Source: Pseudomonas fluorescens (lineage in GTDB: Bacteria > Pseudomonadota > Gammaproteobacteria > Pseudomonadales > Pseudomonadaceae). From it: 64,000 nt of DNA. Shown piece after piece: positions 50,444 to 59,292 of this stretch. The stretch lies in NCBI RefSeq assembly GCF_902497785.1, contig NZ_CABVHK010000001.1, positions 248,001 through 312,000 on the forward strand. The letters are read 5' to 3'. Under the pieces are notes generated by a model. It worked only from the letters and a program-made list of their open reading frames with translations, did not search any database and was not told the origin of the DNA. Position 1 is the first letter of the stretch. Each line of letters starts with the position of its first letter. The translations under genes were made by a program, and so were the position numbers.

Positions 50444-51238
50444 ATGGCTCTCTCTACCAAAGGCACCGCCCTGATCACGGGCGCCTCTTCCGGCATCGGC
50501 GCAGTCTACGCCGACCGTCTCGCCCGTCAGGGCTACGACCTGATTCTGGTCGCCCGCAGTCAGGCAAAATTGAACGCGCTGGCCAACCACCTGAGCAACG
50601 AAACCGGACGCACGGTGGAAGTGGTCGCGGCAGACCTCAAAGACAAGGTCGATCTGCGCCGGGTCGAGAACGTCTTGCGCACAGACGCCAGCATCACCTT
50701 GCTGGTCAACAACGCCGGGGTCGGCGCTGTCATGCCGTTGCTGGGCAGCCCGGTGGATGAGATGGAGGACATGATCACGCTGAACGTCACCGCGCTGATG
50801 CGCCTGGCGTACGCAGTGACGCCGGGGTTCGTGGCGCGCGGTAACGGGACCGTGATCAACATTTCTTCAATCGTCGCGATTGCGCCGGAAATTCTCAACG
50901 GCGTGTACGGCGGCACCAAGGCCTTTGTGCTGGGCCTGAGTCAATCCATGCACCATGAACTGGCGGATAAAGGCATTCGCATCCAGGCGGTGTTGCCCGG
51001 CGCGACGGCCACCGATTTCTGGAGCGAAGCCGGCAACCCGGTGGAAAACCTGCCGCAGGAAATCGTCATGTCCGCCGAAGACATGGTCGATGCGGCGCTG
51101 GTCGGGCTTGCGAGCGGAGAAGTGGTGACAATTCCGGGCCTGCACGATGGCGAGCAGTGGGAACGGCATGAGGCGCAACGACAAACGTTGTCGGGTTTGT
51201 TCGGGAACTCGCGAGCGGCACCGCGTTATCGCAAATGA
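50444..51238 (+). CDS. Short-chain dehydrogenase/reductase
   Basis: The product is 264 residues. The cofactor motif ITGASSGIGAVYADR is at residues 10-24, NNAG at about 88-91, the Ser in ISSIVAIAPEI, and the catalytic Tyr-Lys in YGGTKAF. The DKVDLRRVE segment after the Rossmann beta4 and the end of the protein place it in the classical SDR branch near DltE-like proteins. It is divergent from the GlxA-type regulator. Confidence 0.92.
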   Translation: MALSTKGTALITGASSGIGAVYADRLARQGYDLILVARSQAKLNALANHLSNETGRTVEVVAADLKDKVDLRRVENVLRTDASITLLVNNAGVGAVMPLLGSPVDEMEDMITLNVTALMRLAYAVTPGFVARGNGTVINISSIVAIAPEILNGVYGGTKAFVLGLSQSMHHELADKGIRIQAVLPGATATDFWSEAGNPVENLPQEIVMSAEDMVDAALVGLASGEVVTIPGLHDGEQWERHEAQRQTLSGLFGNSRAAPRYRK

Positions 51239-51331
51239 AAAGATCGCAGCCTCGCTGCGCTCGACAGCTCCTACACAGGTTCGCGTTCAACCGTAGGAGC
51301 TGACGAGCGCAGCGAGGCCGCGATCTTTTGA
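51239..51331. repeat. REP pair (GTAGGAGCTGACGAGCGCAGCGAG type)
   Basis: Inverted arms GATCGCAGCCTCGCTGCGC and GCGCAGCGAGGCCGCGATC, each with an inner CAGCTCCTAC / GTAGGAGCTG, lie between convergent SDR and DUF2388 genes. Confidence 0.88.
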
Positions 51332-51354
51332 TCTTCCAACCGCTTCATTCGCCG

Positions 51355-51672
51355 TTATTGCCCGGCCGCAACGCCATCCTGGATGAGAATAGCCCTGGCC
51401 AACTCTTCATCGCTGGCATTCAGCCCGGGGTTGTCCTGACGAATCCGCTGCATGACCGATTCCAGATACACGCCGCGGATCGCACCGTCACTGGCGACGA
51501 AACTGGAGGCGTCATCCCGGGCAGGGATCATGAGTTTGTCGTCTTTAAAGGTTGAGTACAGCGAAGCAGAAACCCCGGCCGAGGTCGCCACATCGCCGGC
51601 ATCCACTTTCGCGAAAGCCGAGCCAAAGGGTAAGCACAACACAAGGGAAGAGATGATGATCAGACGGCGCAT
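51355..51672 (-). CDS. DUF2388-family exported protein
   Basis: The product is 105 residues. GGAGGACACCGTC selects this ATG, giving a signal peptide MRRLIIISSLVLCLPFGSAFA. The mature part contains DVATSAGVSASLYSTFKDDKL and ASDGAIRGVYLESVMQRIR, the signature of this Pseudomonas periplasmic family. The function is unknown. Confidence 0.85.
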   Translation of the reverse strand: MRRLIIISSLVLCLPFGSAFAKVDAGDVATSAGVSASLYSTFKDDKLMIPARDDASSFVASDGAIRGVYLESVMQRIRQDNPGLNASDEELARAILIQDGVAAGQ

Positions 51673-51970
51673 GACGGTGTCCTCCGGAGCGTGAAGCGTA
51701 AAGGAAGTACCACATAACTTAGGATGCGCGACGCCTGTCAGGAGTTCCTCGTTCCCCAAACATTTGCTTGAAGAGCACGCGTTACCTGTCATTTGTGTCA
51801 GTAGTCACGTGGTGGGGGATATGGTATTCCAACCCCATGAATAACCTCGCCCTGGAAACCTATACCCCTGATCTGTTCATCCACTGTCCCGACCGATGAT
51901 CAGCCCCAACTCCACCACGCCCCACGCGGACTATGCTTGCCAATGCGCCCATCACAATGGGAGACCTCTG

Positions 51971-52564
51971 ATGATCAACGTACGCACGGCCCGCATGCTG
52001 GCCGATTACAAACGCTGGGCCGATCAGCGCCTCTTTGACAGCCTGGCGGCGTTACCGCCGGGCGAGGTCAATAAAGAACGGGTCTCGGTGTTCAAGAACA
52101 TGATCGGCACCCTGAATCACATCTACGTTGTGGACTGCATCTGGCAAGCCCACCTTGAGGGCCGGGGGCACGGCTTCAAGACTTCGCATGATCTGCTGCA
52201 TCCCGATCTCGCTGAACTGCAATTGGCGCAGAAGACTATCAATCACTGGTATTGCACCTGGAGCGAACGGCAGACCGAGGCGTCGCTGGATAAACCGGTC
52301 GAGTTCACCTTTGTCTCGGGCGAAAGCGGCACCATGAGCGCTGGCGCGATGCTGATGCACGTGGTCAATCACGCCAGTTATCACCGGGGTTGGGTGATCC
52401 AGATGTATTTCGACATTCCGGCCATGCCGCCGATGACCGACATGCCGATCTACCTGCGCGAGACCGATCCGTCCTTCAATGCGATCACCCCACCGGCAGT
52501 GACGCCGACATGTGTTGGGCTATTCGCGAGCGCAACCAACGTTCTGCCGGATCGTTATCGTTGA
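51971..52564 (+). CDS. DinB-family protein
   Basis: The product is 197 residues; GGGAGACCTCTG precedes this ATG. The four-helix DinB fold shows metal-ligand His candidates in LNHIYVVDCIW, VVNHASYHRGWVI (HASYHRG). It ends with a tail of about 20 residues (VTPTCVGLFASATNVLPDRYR) that is encoded on the opposite strand of the convergent LysR gene's 3' end: the two coding regions overlap by 80 bp. Family members are thiol-transferase or metal-dependent hydrolase-like; the substrate here is unknown. Confidence 0.86.
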   Translation: MINVRTARMLADYKRWADQRLFDSLAALPPGEVNKERVSVFKNMIGTLNHIYVVDCIWQAHLEGRGHGFKTSHDLLHPDLAELQLAQKTINHWYCTWSERQTEASLDKPVEFTFVSGESGTMSAGAMLMHVVNHASYHRGWVIQMYFDIPAMPPMTDMPIYLRETDPSFNAITPPAVTPTCVGLFASATNVLPDRYR

Positions 52565-53405
52565 CGCCGTTCCAGACCATCGACAGCTCGGACAGGTTGA
52601 TGTCGAATGGCGGGTCGTCGGCCCGCAGCTGACTGCTGCCTTCGATCAGCGCACACGCGGCGTAATCCGGGACGGTGGCGAGCATGTCGGTGCCGGCCAG
52701 CAGCGCGCGCAGCCCGGCGAATTGCGGCACCGCGAGCACCACGCGCCGAGAGCGGCCGATGCGTGCCAGATCATTGTCGATGGCGCCGGTCAGGTCCCCG
52801 GAAAACGACACCAGCGCGTGGGGACGGTCGCAGTAGTCATCCAGCGTCAGCGCTCCGGGACGGTTGTCGCCGCGCAGGATCTTCACACTCAAGTCGCGCA
52901 GTTTCTTGCGCTTGGCGTTGGCTGGCAGTTCGGTGGTGTAGCTGATGCCGACGGAAATCTCGCCGCTGGCGAGCATTGATGACATCAGCAGGAAATTCAC
53001 CCGGCGCACGACGACTACGACGTTCTGCGCCTCTTCGCGGATCTGCTTGAGCAGCGGCGGAAACAGACCGAACTCGGCGTCATCGGACAGGCCGATGCGA
53101 AACACATCGCGGCTGGTGGCCGGGTCGAAATCCTTGGCCCGGCTGACCGCGCCGGAAATGGTGTCCATCGCCGGTTGCAACTCTTTGAGAATCATCAAGG
53201 CCCGCTGAGTGGGTTCCAGCACACGACCGTTGCGCACCAGCAGCGGGTCGTCGAACAGATCGCGCAACTTCGCCAGCGAGGCACTGACGGCGGGCTGGCC
53301 GAGAAACAGTTTCTCCCCGGCCCGGGTCAGGTTTTTTTCGAACATCAGGGTTTCGAAAATCACCAACAGGTTCATGTCCACGCGGCGCAGGTCGTTGCGG
53401 TTCAT
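52485..53405 (-). CDS. LysR-family regulator (paralogue of the one at 31900)
   Basis: The product is 306 residues. Helix-turn-helix in MNLLVIFETLMFEKNLTRAGEKLFLGQPAVSASLAKLR (in pieces). The whole sequence aligns without gaps longer than one residue to the LysR at 31900-32820, with the identical NDPAERWLRSRI near the end. No obvious target gene is divergent. Its 3' end overlaps the DinB gene on the other strand. Confidence 0.92.
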   Translation of the reverse strand: MNRNDLRRVDMNLLVIFETLMFEKNLTRAGEKLFLGQPAVSASLAKLRDLFDDPLLVRNGRVLEPTQRALMILKELQPAMDTISGAVSRAKDFDPATSRDVFRIGLSDDAEFGLFPPLLKQIREEAQNVVVVVRRVNFLLMSSMLASGEISVGISYTTELPANAKRKKLRDLSVKILRGDNRPGALTLDDYCDRPHALVSFSGDLTGAIDNDLARIGRSRRVVLAVPQFAGLRALLAGTDMLATVPDYAACALIEGSSQLRADDPPFDINLSELSMVWNGVNDNDPAERWLRSRIAQHMSASLPVG

Positions 53406-53513
53406 ACGGGGCTACTCGCAAGGGCTTTTGGGGTTTGTTCAGTAAAGCAGCAAACCCTTGGAGTGGGAGCCGAAGCCCCATGCGGTGGTGTTTTACGGTG
53501 ATTATAGAATTCA

Positions 53514-53648
53514 CTGTGGCGAGGGAGCTTGCTCCCGCTCGGCTGCGCAGCAGTCGCAAAACCCCGGCACGCGGTTTGTCAGAATCATCACCGGCAGCCA
53601 TTTTGGGGTCGCTGCGCGACCCAGCGGGAGCAAGCTCCCTCGCCACAG
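53514..53648. repeat. REP pair (GAGGGAGCTTGCTCCC type)
   Basis: Inverted arms CTGTGGCGAGGGAGCTTGCTCCCGC and GCGGGAGCAAGCTCCCTCGCCACAG enclose about 85 bp, the same type as at 5075-5211. Both lie just beyond the 3' end of a DUF6124 gene. Confidence 0.9.
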
Positions 53649-53658
53649 GATTCAGTGG

Positions 53659-53982
53659 CTATGCGATCGGGTCGAGTTGATCCAGCGCCCGGTTGACGTT
53701 CAGTTCACTCAGCATAATGACTTGCGCGATGCCCAGCAGGGTGTTGCGACTCGGGCCATGGGTGCGGTCTGCCAGATCGAGGGTCATGACGTGGGCCGAG
53801 GCCAGTGATTCGCAGGCATCGCCCAACAGGGTTTCGGTATCGACCTGCGGATTGAGGACGTACATCGTGGACGGGGTGCGTGGGGTGGCCTGGATATCGG
53901 CGGCGGAGGGGGTGGTTGAGTTGGATTGTTCGGAATGTGATGTCGGATCATTTTCCGGCGGGTTGGGGGTTACTTTTGGCAT
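53659..53982 (-). CDS. DUF6124 family small protein (copy 2)
   Basis: The product is 107 residues. GGAG nine bases upstream selects this ATG over a TTG five codons earlier. The C-terminal core (LLGDACESLASAHVMTLDLADRTHGPSRNTLLGIAQVIMLSELNVNRALDQLDP, in pieces) is nearly identical to copy 1 at 5222-5569, while the N-terminal 40 residues differ. It is followed by the same type of REP pair and preceded by the same structured element at the same distance. The function is unknown. Confidence 0.75.
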   Translation of the reverse strand: MPKVTPNPPENDPTSHSEQSNSTTPSAADIQATPRTPSTMYVLNPQVDTETLLGDACESLASAHVMTLDLADRTHGPSRNTLLGIAQVIMLSELNVNRALDQLDPIA

Positions 53983-54009
53983 TAGGTAGAACTCCAATAC
54001 TGACTAAAT

Positions 54010-54347
54010 GGAGCCATCACTTTTTCGCTACCAAACGAAGGGTGGTGGCCATGCACAGGTTGGTAGACCGGAGTACTGGAACCGGCGCCTCCGAAAAGGC
54101 CCTGCGCACGACCACCATAAAAGCTACGACCTGAACGGGCGTCAGCTTAATGAGGCTTAGTGCGCAGTACTCCGGGCTACCAAACCCGATCACTGATTTT
54201 CAGCGACCGGAAAACGATAAAGCCCAGGCCCAAGGCGCACAAGCCGGCGGATTCTGGAGTAACCGTAGGCCGTTACGCAAGACGCTGTAGCTTTCATCAA
54301 GTTACTTGCAGCGCTTTTAAACATACCCCCTCAAGCACTGTTTAACC
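54010..54347. other. Conserved structured element upstream of DUF6124 (copy 2)
   Basis: It aligns end to end with 5597-5919. Shared blocks include GGAGCCATCAC, TCGCTACCAAACGA, GGTTGGTAGACCGG, CCGGGCTACCAAACCCGATC, AGCGACCGGAAAACGATAA, GGCGCACAAGCCGGCGGATT and ACGCAAGACGCTGTAGC. The central stem is CCGGAGTACT (54068-54077) with AGTACTCCGG (54167-54176), different in sequence from copy 1 but fully paired, and GCGCAC pairs with GTGCGC. The apical part is AAGCT..AGCTT. The only reading frames are short, unrelated between the copies, and shifted by the stem length changes. Confidence 0.7.
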
Positions 54348-54356
54348 CCAATCTAA

Positions 54357-54448
54357 CTGTGGGAGCGAGCCTGCTCGCGAAAGCGGTGTGTCAGTCAACA
54401 TCACAGTTCACTGAACCACCGCTTTCGCGAGCAGGCTCGCTCCCACAG
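54357..54448. repeat. REPIN (GGGAGCGAGCCTGCTCGCG type)
   Basis: An inverted REP pair directly adjoins the distal end of the second structured element, before the LysR 3' end. Confidence 0.92.
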
Positions 54449-54475
54449 GTACTGCGTTTCGCCGCTGATGATTCT

Positions 54476-55375
54476 CTAAACGGCCGAACCGGGCTCTGTC
54501 AGCACCTTCCTGAACGTCTCCACCAACGGCCGCAAATTGACCCGATGCCACGCCGCCCACAGCGGTGTGGTGAAGGAGATCCACGGCACTTCCCGCAGCA
54601 CCACGCCCGGCGGCGCATTGCGGCTCAGGCCTTTCTGAACCATCGCAATCCCCAGCCCCGACGCCACCAGCCCCAAAGCGGTGAAGGGTTCGGTGGCTTC
54701 CATGCGAATGTCCGGGGTGAAACCGGCGCGGATGCAGGCGCTGATGAAGTCGTCGCGGCTTGCGCAATTCTGACGGTGTTGCACGCCGATCCATTCCTGA
54801 TCGGCGAGGTCTGCCGGGCTCAGTGTCGCTTGGTCGGCGAGGCGATGGTGCTCGGGCAGGGCTAGCAGCATCGGGTCGTCCAGCACCTGAAAACCCAGCA
54901 GATCCGGATCGTCGGCGACGGGCGGTTCACTGACCAGGGCGATATCGAGACTACGCTGACGCAGGCCTTCGAGTTGTTCGGCGGAGCTCAGGTTGTACAG
55001 CGCGACGTGCACATTCGGCCGGTCGACTCGCAGCACGCGAAGGGCATTGGGCAGCACGCCGGCATGCATCGCGTTCTCGATGTAGCCAATGCACAAGCCG
55101 CCTTCTTCGCCGCGACCGAGGCGTTTGCCGAGGGATTCGAGGCGGTTGGCGTGGGTCAGCAGGGCGCGGGTTTCAGCGAGAAACGTCTGGCCGTCGCGGG
55201 TCAGGCGAATCCGTTGCTGGCTGCGCTCGAACAGGGTCAGGCCCAGGCGTTCTTCGAGCTGTGCAATCTGCCGGCTCAGCGGTGATTGAGAAATGTGCAG
55301 GCGCTCGGCAGCGCGACCGACGTGTTCTTCTTCGGCGACGGCCACGAAGTAGCGCAATTGGCGGATGTCGATCAT
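54476..55375 (-). CDS. LysR-family regulator (BenM/CatR-like subgroup)
   Basis: The product is 299 residues from the ATG of MIDIRQLRYFVAVAEEEHVGRAAERLHISQSPLSRQIAQLE (helix-turn-helix, in pieces); 20 upstream codons are open but not family-like. The effector domain has LCIGYIENAMHAG, LDIALVSEPPV and TALGLVASGLGIAMV. It is divergent from the AKR-SDR-SRPBCC operon, with 117 bp between starts, and is the likely controller of that operon. Confidence 0.92.
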   Translation of the reverse strand: MIDIRQLRYFVAVAEEEHVGRAAERLHISQSPLSRQIAQLEERLGLTLFERSQQRIRLTRDGQTFLAETRALLTHANRLESLGKRLGRGEEGGLCIGYIENAMHAGVLPNALRVLRVDRPNVHVALYNLSSAEQLEGLRQRSLDIALVSEPPVADDPDLLGFQVLDDPMLLALPEHHRLADQATLSPADLADQEWIGVQHRQNCASRDDFISACIRAGFTPDIRMEATEPFTALGLVASGLGIAMVQKGLSRNAPPGVVLREVPWISFTTPLWAAWHRVNLRPLVETFRKVLTEPGSAV

Positions 55376-55492
55376 GTCAGACCTATAGGGACTCAAGTGC
55401 TGCTGATTATGTCTTGGACGGTCCGATCCCGGCAACCTAGGATGGGCTCATCGGTCAGTTGAGCTGACCACTGACGCCAAGAGGATTTATTC

Positions 55493-56551
55493 ATGAGCTT
55501 GAAAGACAAACTGCCCGGCGCGCTGGGTTTCGGTACCGCGCCGTTGGGCAACATGTTCCGCGCCATTCCGGAAGAAGAGGCGCTGGCCACCGTTCACGCC
55601 GCGTGGGAGGCGGGCGTTCGTTATTTCGACACCGCGCCGTTTTACGGCTCAGGCCTGTCGGAAATCCGCCTCGGCGCCGCGCTGGCCGATTACAAGCGTG
55701 ACGACTATGTGCTGAGCAGCAAGGTCGGCCGGGTGATTCTCGATGAAGTCGAAGACGCGGCGGCCCGTGATCTGGGCGAGAAGAGCGGGGTGTTCGAACA
55801 CGGCCGCCCGAACAAGATCGTCAACGACTACAGCGCCGATGCAACGATGCGCTCGATCGAAGACAGCCTCAAGCGCCTGCAAACCGATCGTCTGGACATC
55901 GTTTGGGTGCATGACATCGCGCAGGATTTCTACGGCGATCAGTGGCTGGAGTACTTCAATCAGGCCCGCACTGGCGCCTTCAAAGTGCTGACCCGTCTAC
56001 GCGAAGAAGGCGTGATCAAGGGCTGGGGTTTGGGTGTGAACAAGGTCGAGCCGTGCGAGTTGACGCTGGATCTGACCGAAGCCCAGCCCGACGGTTTTCT
56101 GTTGGCGGGGCGCTACACGTTGCTCGATCACGACCGTGCCTTGCAGCGTTTGATGGACGCCGCGCTGGCTCAGAACGTCGAAATCGTGGTTGGCGGTCCC
56201 TACAGCTCGGGGATTCTGGCGGGTGGTGCGCACTTTGAATATCAGAAGGCGAGCCCGGCGATCATTCATAAAGTCGAGCAGATCAAGCGCATTGCTGCGG
56301 CTCACGGTGTTGACATTAAAGCGGCTGCATTGCAGTTCTCCCTGGCTAACCCTGCTGTCGCGGCGGTGATTCCCGGGTCCAGCCGTCCGGATCGGATCGC
56401 TGAGGATGTGGCTGCGTTGTCGGCGGTTATTCCAGGAGATTTTTGGCGTGCGCTGCGTGAGGCTGATTTAATTTCTGAGCGGGCGCCGTTGCCAGGTCAA
56501 AAGATCGCAGCCTTCGGCAGCTCCTACAAAGGTGGTGAAAATGAAGATTGA
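55493..56551 (+). CDS. Aldo/keto reductase, REP-extended C-terminus
   Basis: The product is 352 residues. The TIM-barrel reductase shows LGFGTAPLGNMF, catalytic Asp and Tyr in YFDTAPFYGSG, Lys in LSSKVGR, and His in WVHDI. It resembles the D-threo-aldose / pyridoxal dehydrogenase branch. The last 17 residues (KIAAFGSSYKGGENED) are translated from a REP palindrome at 56499-56528 and from the next gene's ribosome binding site and first codons. The native stop was therefore probably lost to the REP. The SDR gene starts inside this tail. Confidence 0.9.
   Translation: MSLKDKLPGALGFGTAPLGNMFRAIPEEEALATVHAAWEAGVRYFDTAPFYGSGLSEIRLGAALADYKRDDYVLSSKVGRVILDEVEDAAARDLGEKSGVFEHGRPNKIVNDYSADATMRSIEDSLKRLQTDRLDIVWVHDIAQDFYGDQWLEYFNQARTGAFKVLTRLREEGVIKGWGLGVNKVEPCELTLDLTEAQPDGFLLAGRYTLLDHDRALQRLMDAALAQNVEIVVGGPYSSGILAGGAHFEYQKASPAIIHKVEQIKRIAAAHGVDIKAAALQFSLANPAVAAVIPGSSRPDRIAEDVAALSAVIPGDFWRALREADLISERAPLPGQKIAAFGSSYKGGENED
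56499..56528 (+). repeat. Single REP within the AKR coding end
   Basis: AAAAGATCGCAGCCTTCGGCAGCTCCTACA lies in frame in the last codons of the aldo/keto reductase, 12 bp before the SDR start. Confidence 0.92.
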
Positions 56552-57338
56552 TCTGACTGGAAACCTCGCCATCGTCAGCGGCAGCACCGCCGGCATTGGT
56601 TTGGGCATCAGCAAGGCACTGGCCGAGTCCGGCGCCACCGTGGTGGTGATCGGCCGCGAAGCCGCCAAGGTCGAACAAGCGCTGGCGAGCATTCGCCAGA
56701 GCGTTCCGGGCGCGCAGTTGCGCGGTTTGACTGCGGACCTGGGCACTGCCGAAGGCGCGGAGCAGTTGTTCGCCGCCGAGCCGCGCGCCGACATCCTGGT
56801 CAACAACCTAGGCATCTTCAGCGAGGTGGATTTTTTCGACACGCCGGACAGCGAATGGACGCGGTTCTACGAAGTCAACGTGATCTCCGGTGTGCGCCTT
56901 TCGCGGCATTACGTGCCGGACATGGTCAAGCAAGGCTGGGGGCGGGTGATCTTCCTGTCTTCGGAATCCGGCATCGCCATTCCTGCCGACATGCTCAACT
57001 ATGGCGTCACCAAAAGCGCTAACCTCGCGGTGTCTCATGGCCTGGCCAAACGGCTGGCGGGCACCGGCGTGACGGTGAATGCGATTTTGCCCGGCCCGAC
57101 CCTGACCGATGGCCTGGAACACATGCTCAAGGACGCCACGGCCGAATCGGGACGCAGCGTCCGTGAAGAAGCTGACGCGTTCGTGCGCAAGGCGAGGCCG
57201 ACGTCGATCATCCAGCGCGTGGCGGATGTCGAGGAGGTGGCGAATCTGGTGGCCTACATCGCCTCGCCGCTGTCGTCGGCCACCACGGGCGCGGCGCTGC
57301 GGGTTGACGGCGGTGTTGTCGACAGCATGGCGATCTGA
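56541..57338 (+). CDS. Short-chain dehydrogenase/reductase
   Basis: The product is 265 residues. The ATG follows AAAGGTGGTGAAA; its first 11 bases overlap the AKR tail. Motifs: GSTAGIGLGI (residues about 13-22), NNLG, SSESGIAIPADMLNYGVTKSAN with catalytic Tyr-Lys, and the C-terminal ITTGAALRVDGG-like ending. It probably acts on the same pathway as the AKR. Confidence 0.92.
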   Translation: MKIDLTGNLAIVSGSTAGIGLGISKALAESGATVVVIGREAAKVEQALASIRQSVPGAQLRGLTADLGTAEGAEQLFAAEPRADILVNNLGIFSEVDFFDTPDSEWTRFYEVNVISGVRLSRHYVPDMVKQGWGRVIFLSSESGIAIPADMLNYGVTKSANLAVSHGLAKRLAGTGVTVNAILPGPTLTDGLEHMLKDATAESGRSVREEADAFVRKARPTSIIQRVADVEEVANLVAYIASPLSSATTGAALRVDGGVVDSMAI

Positions 57339-57365
57339 ACATTTCTGATTGAGAGAGAGCATTAC

Positions 57366-57776
57366 ATGGCAACTGCATCAGCGTTTATTGATATTCCGGC
57401 GTCCACCGAAGAAGTATGGCAATTGATTGGCGGCTTTAACTCGCTGCCGAACTGGCTGCCGATTATCACCCACAGCGAGCTGAGCGAAGGCGGGCGCGTA
57501 CGCAGTCTGCAGACGGCGGACGGCGCGGCAGTGGTTGAGCGGCTTCAGACGTTTGATGACGCGGCGAAGACGTACAGCTACACGATAGTGCAGGCGCCGT
57601 TTCCGGCGACCGATTACCTGGCGATGATTCGCGTGGAGGCGCAGGGCGACGGTGCCCGGGTAACGTGGTCGGGAGAGTTCGCGCCGGTCGGGGTGAGTGA
57701 GGAAGAAGTGGTGGCGTTGTTTGGCGGGATTTATCAGGGCGGCCTCGAAGCGCTGCGGGCCAACTACCCAACCTAA
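57366..57776 (+). CDS. SRPBCC (polyketide cyclase-like) protein
   Basis: The product is 136 residues, with GAGAGAGCATTAC before the ATG. ASAFIDIPASTEEVWQLIGGFNSLPNWLP and the central VRSLQTADGAAVVERLQTFD are typical of START/MxaD-like ligand-binding cups. These bind hydrophobic molecules or act as cyclases. Third gene of the AKR-SDR operon, 27 bp after the SDR stop. Confidence 0.87.
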   Translation: MATASAFIDIPASTEEVWQLIGGFNSLPNWLPIITHSELSEGGRVRSLQTADGAAVVERLQTFDDAAKTYSYTIVQAPFPATDYLAMIRVEAQGDGARVTWSGEFAPVGVSEEEVVALFGGIYQGGLEALRANYPT

Positions 57777-57792
57777 ACACACCACGAACCCA

Positions 57793-57883
57793 CTGTGGGA
57801 GCGAGCTTGCTCGCGATAGCGGTCTTACAGGCAAAAAGTTGTTGTCTGACACTCCGCCATCGCGAGCAAGCTCGCTCCCACAG
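57793..57883. repeat. REPIN (GGGAGCGAGCTTGCTCGCG type)
   Basis: An inverted REP pair lies between the convergent SRPBCC and histidine kinase genes. Confidence 0.92.
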
Positions 57884-57885
57884 GG

Positions 57886-59292
57886 TTAGTCTGTGTTTTG
57901 GAGATCGGGCATTACGCTCTGCCGACAATCGAGCACCAACTGCGCACCACCCAACTCGCTATCAGCGACTTCAAGGGTGAACCCGTGCAAACCGGCAATC
58001 GCCGCAACGATCGATAGCCCCAGCCCGAACCCGCTTTGCTGATTCCCACCCTCCGCACGATAGAAGCGCTGAAACACCGCCTCGCGTTCCGCCAGCGCAA
58101 TGCCGGGGCCGGAGTCGAGTACTTCGATCCGCGTATGCCCACCTTCATTGATCCCGCGCAAAATCACCTGCCCACCGGGCGGTGTGAATTTGATCGAGTT
58201 GCTCAACAGGTTTGCCACTGCCTCAAACAATAGGGCCCGATCGCCATTCAGCGGCGGCAGGGTTTCAGGCAGTTGCAGCTCAAACGTCAACTCGCCTTCC
58301 TCGGCCAGCGGCAGATAGAAGTCGTGCAATTCCTGCAACAGCGGCACCGGATCGAGCAGTACAAAACCGGAACGCCGCTGCCGGTCTTCCAGCTCGCTAA
58401 TGCGCAGCAACCCGCGAAAGCGCGCCATCAAGGTGTCGGCTTCGGCGAGCACTGAATCCAGTTGCGAGGCTTCCTGGGACCCTTCGCCCGCCTGTTGCTG
58501 CATGCGGTACAACTGCGCGCGCAAGCGGGTCAGCGGGGTGCGCAAGTCATGGGCAATGTTGTCGCACACGCCCTTGACCTCGTTCATCAAGCGTTCGATG
58601 CGTTCGAGCATGGCGTTGACGATGGCGGCGAGCATGTCCAGTTCGTCACGGCGATTGGACAGTGGCAAACGCCGAGTGAGGTCGCCGGCGACAATGGCTT
58701 CGGCACTGGCCTGAATCCCGCGAATGCGCCGCAGCGGGCGGCGCCGCAACAGATGCCAGCCAATGATGCCGGGCAAAATGGTCAGGCTCATGCCCCAGAG
58801 CAGCGCGTGGAGAATGATCCGCGTCACGGCGAACAGCGAACCGTTGTCGCGGAGCAATATCAGCCAGCGCCCATCATCGGTCTGGGTCGCCACGGCGTCG
58901 CAACTGTCGCTGGGCAAGGTCGGATCGTCGGTGTCGGCGCAATCGCTGAGCATGTGAATCTTGCCGTCCAGCGGCAGGCCAGCGGGTATGTGCCGCAGAG
59001 CGCCGCTGAGGTAGCGCTGCTCGGCATCGAACAGGCCGTAGGCGTCGAGACCGCGAATGTCGAAGGTCATGCTGACGGCGAGGGCGTCCACCAGTTGTTC
59101 GCCGGAAAACCGCGAGAACAAATGCTGACGTTGCATCAGCGAATGCTTGGCCAGGTTGTCGAGGTAAGCGGACACCTCGTAGTACATGACCCCCATGAGA
59201 ATCCCGCTCCAGAGCACGAACAACGAACTGTAGAGCGCCAGCAACCGGCTACTGGAAGAACGCCAGCCTTTAGAGGGGTTCGGCAATGACAT
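57886..59292 (-). CDS. Two-component sensor histidine kinase
   Basis: The product is 468 residues. Membrane helices at about 17-38 and 160-182 flank a periplasmic sensor with a CADTDDPTLPSDSC disulfide candidate. HAMP is at about 183-236, the phospho-acceptor His248 in CDNIAHDLRTPLTRLRAQL, the N box in NLLSNSIKFTPPGG, and the G boxes VLDSGPGIAL and GFGLGLSIV. The start overlaps the response regulator stop by 23 bp. The signal is unknown. Confidence 0.93.
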   Translation of the reverse strand: MSLPNPSKGWRSSSSRLLALYSSLFVLWSGILMGVMYYEVSAYLDNLAKHSLMQRQHLFSRFSGEQLVDALAVSMTFDIRGLDAYGLFDAEQRYLSGALRHIPAGLPLDGKIHMLSDCADTDDPTLPSDSCDAVATQTDDGRWLILLRDNGSLFAVTRIILHALLWGMSLTILPGIIGWHLLRRRPLRRIRGIQASAEAIVAGDLTRRLPLSNRRDELDMLAAIVNAMLERIERLMNEVKGVCDNIAHDLRTPLTRLRAQLYRMQQQAGEGSQEASQLDSVLAEADTLMARFRGLLRISELEDRQRRSGFVLLDPVPLLQELHDFYLPLAEEGELTFELQLPETLPPLNGDRALLFEAVANLLSNSIKFTPPGGQVILRGINEGGHTRIEVLDSGPGIALAEREAVFQRFYRAEGGNQQSGFGLGLSIVAAIAGLHGFTLEVADSELGGAQLVLDCRQSVMPDLQNTD

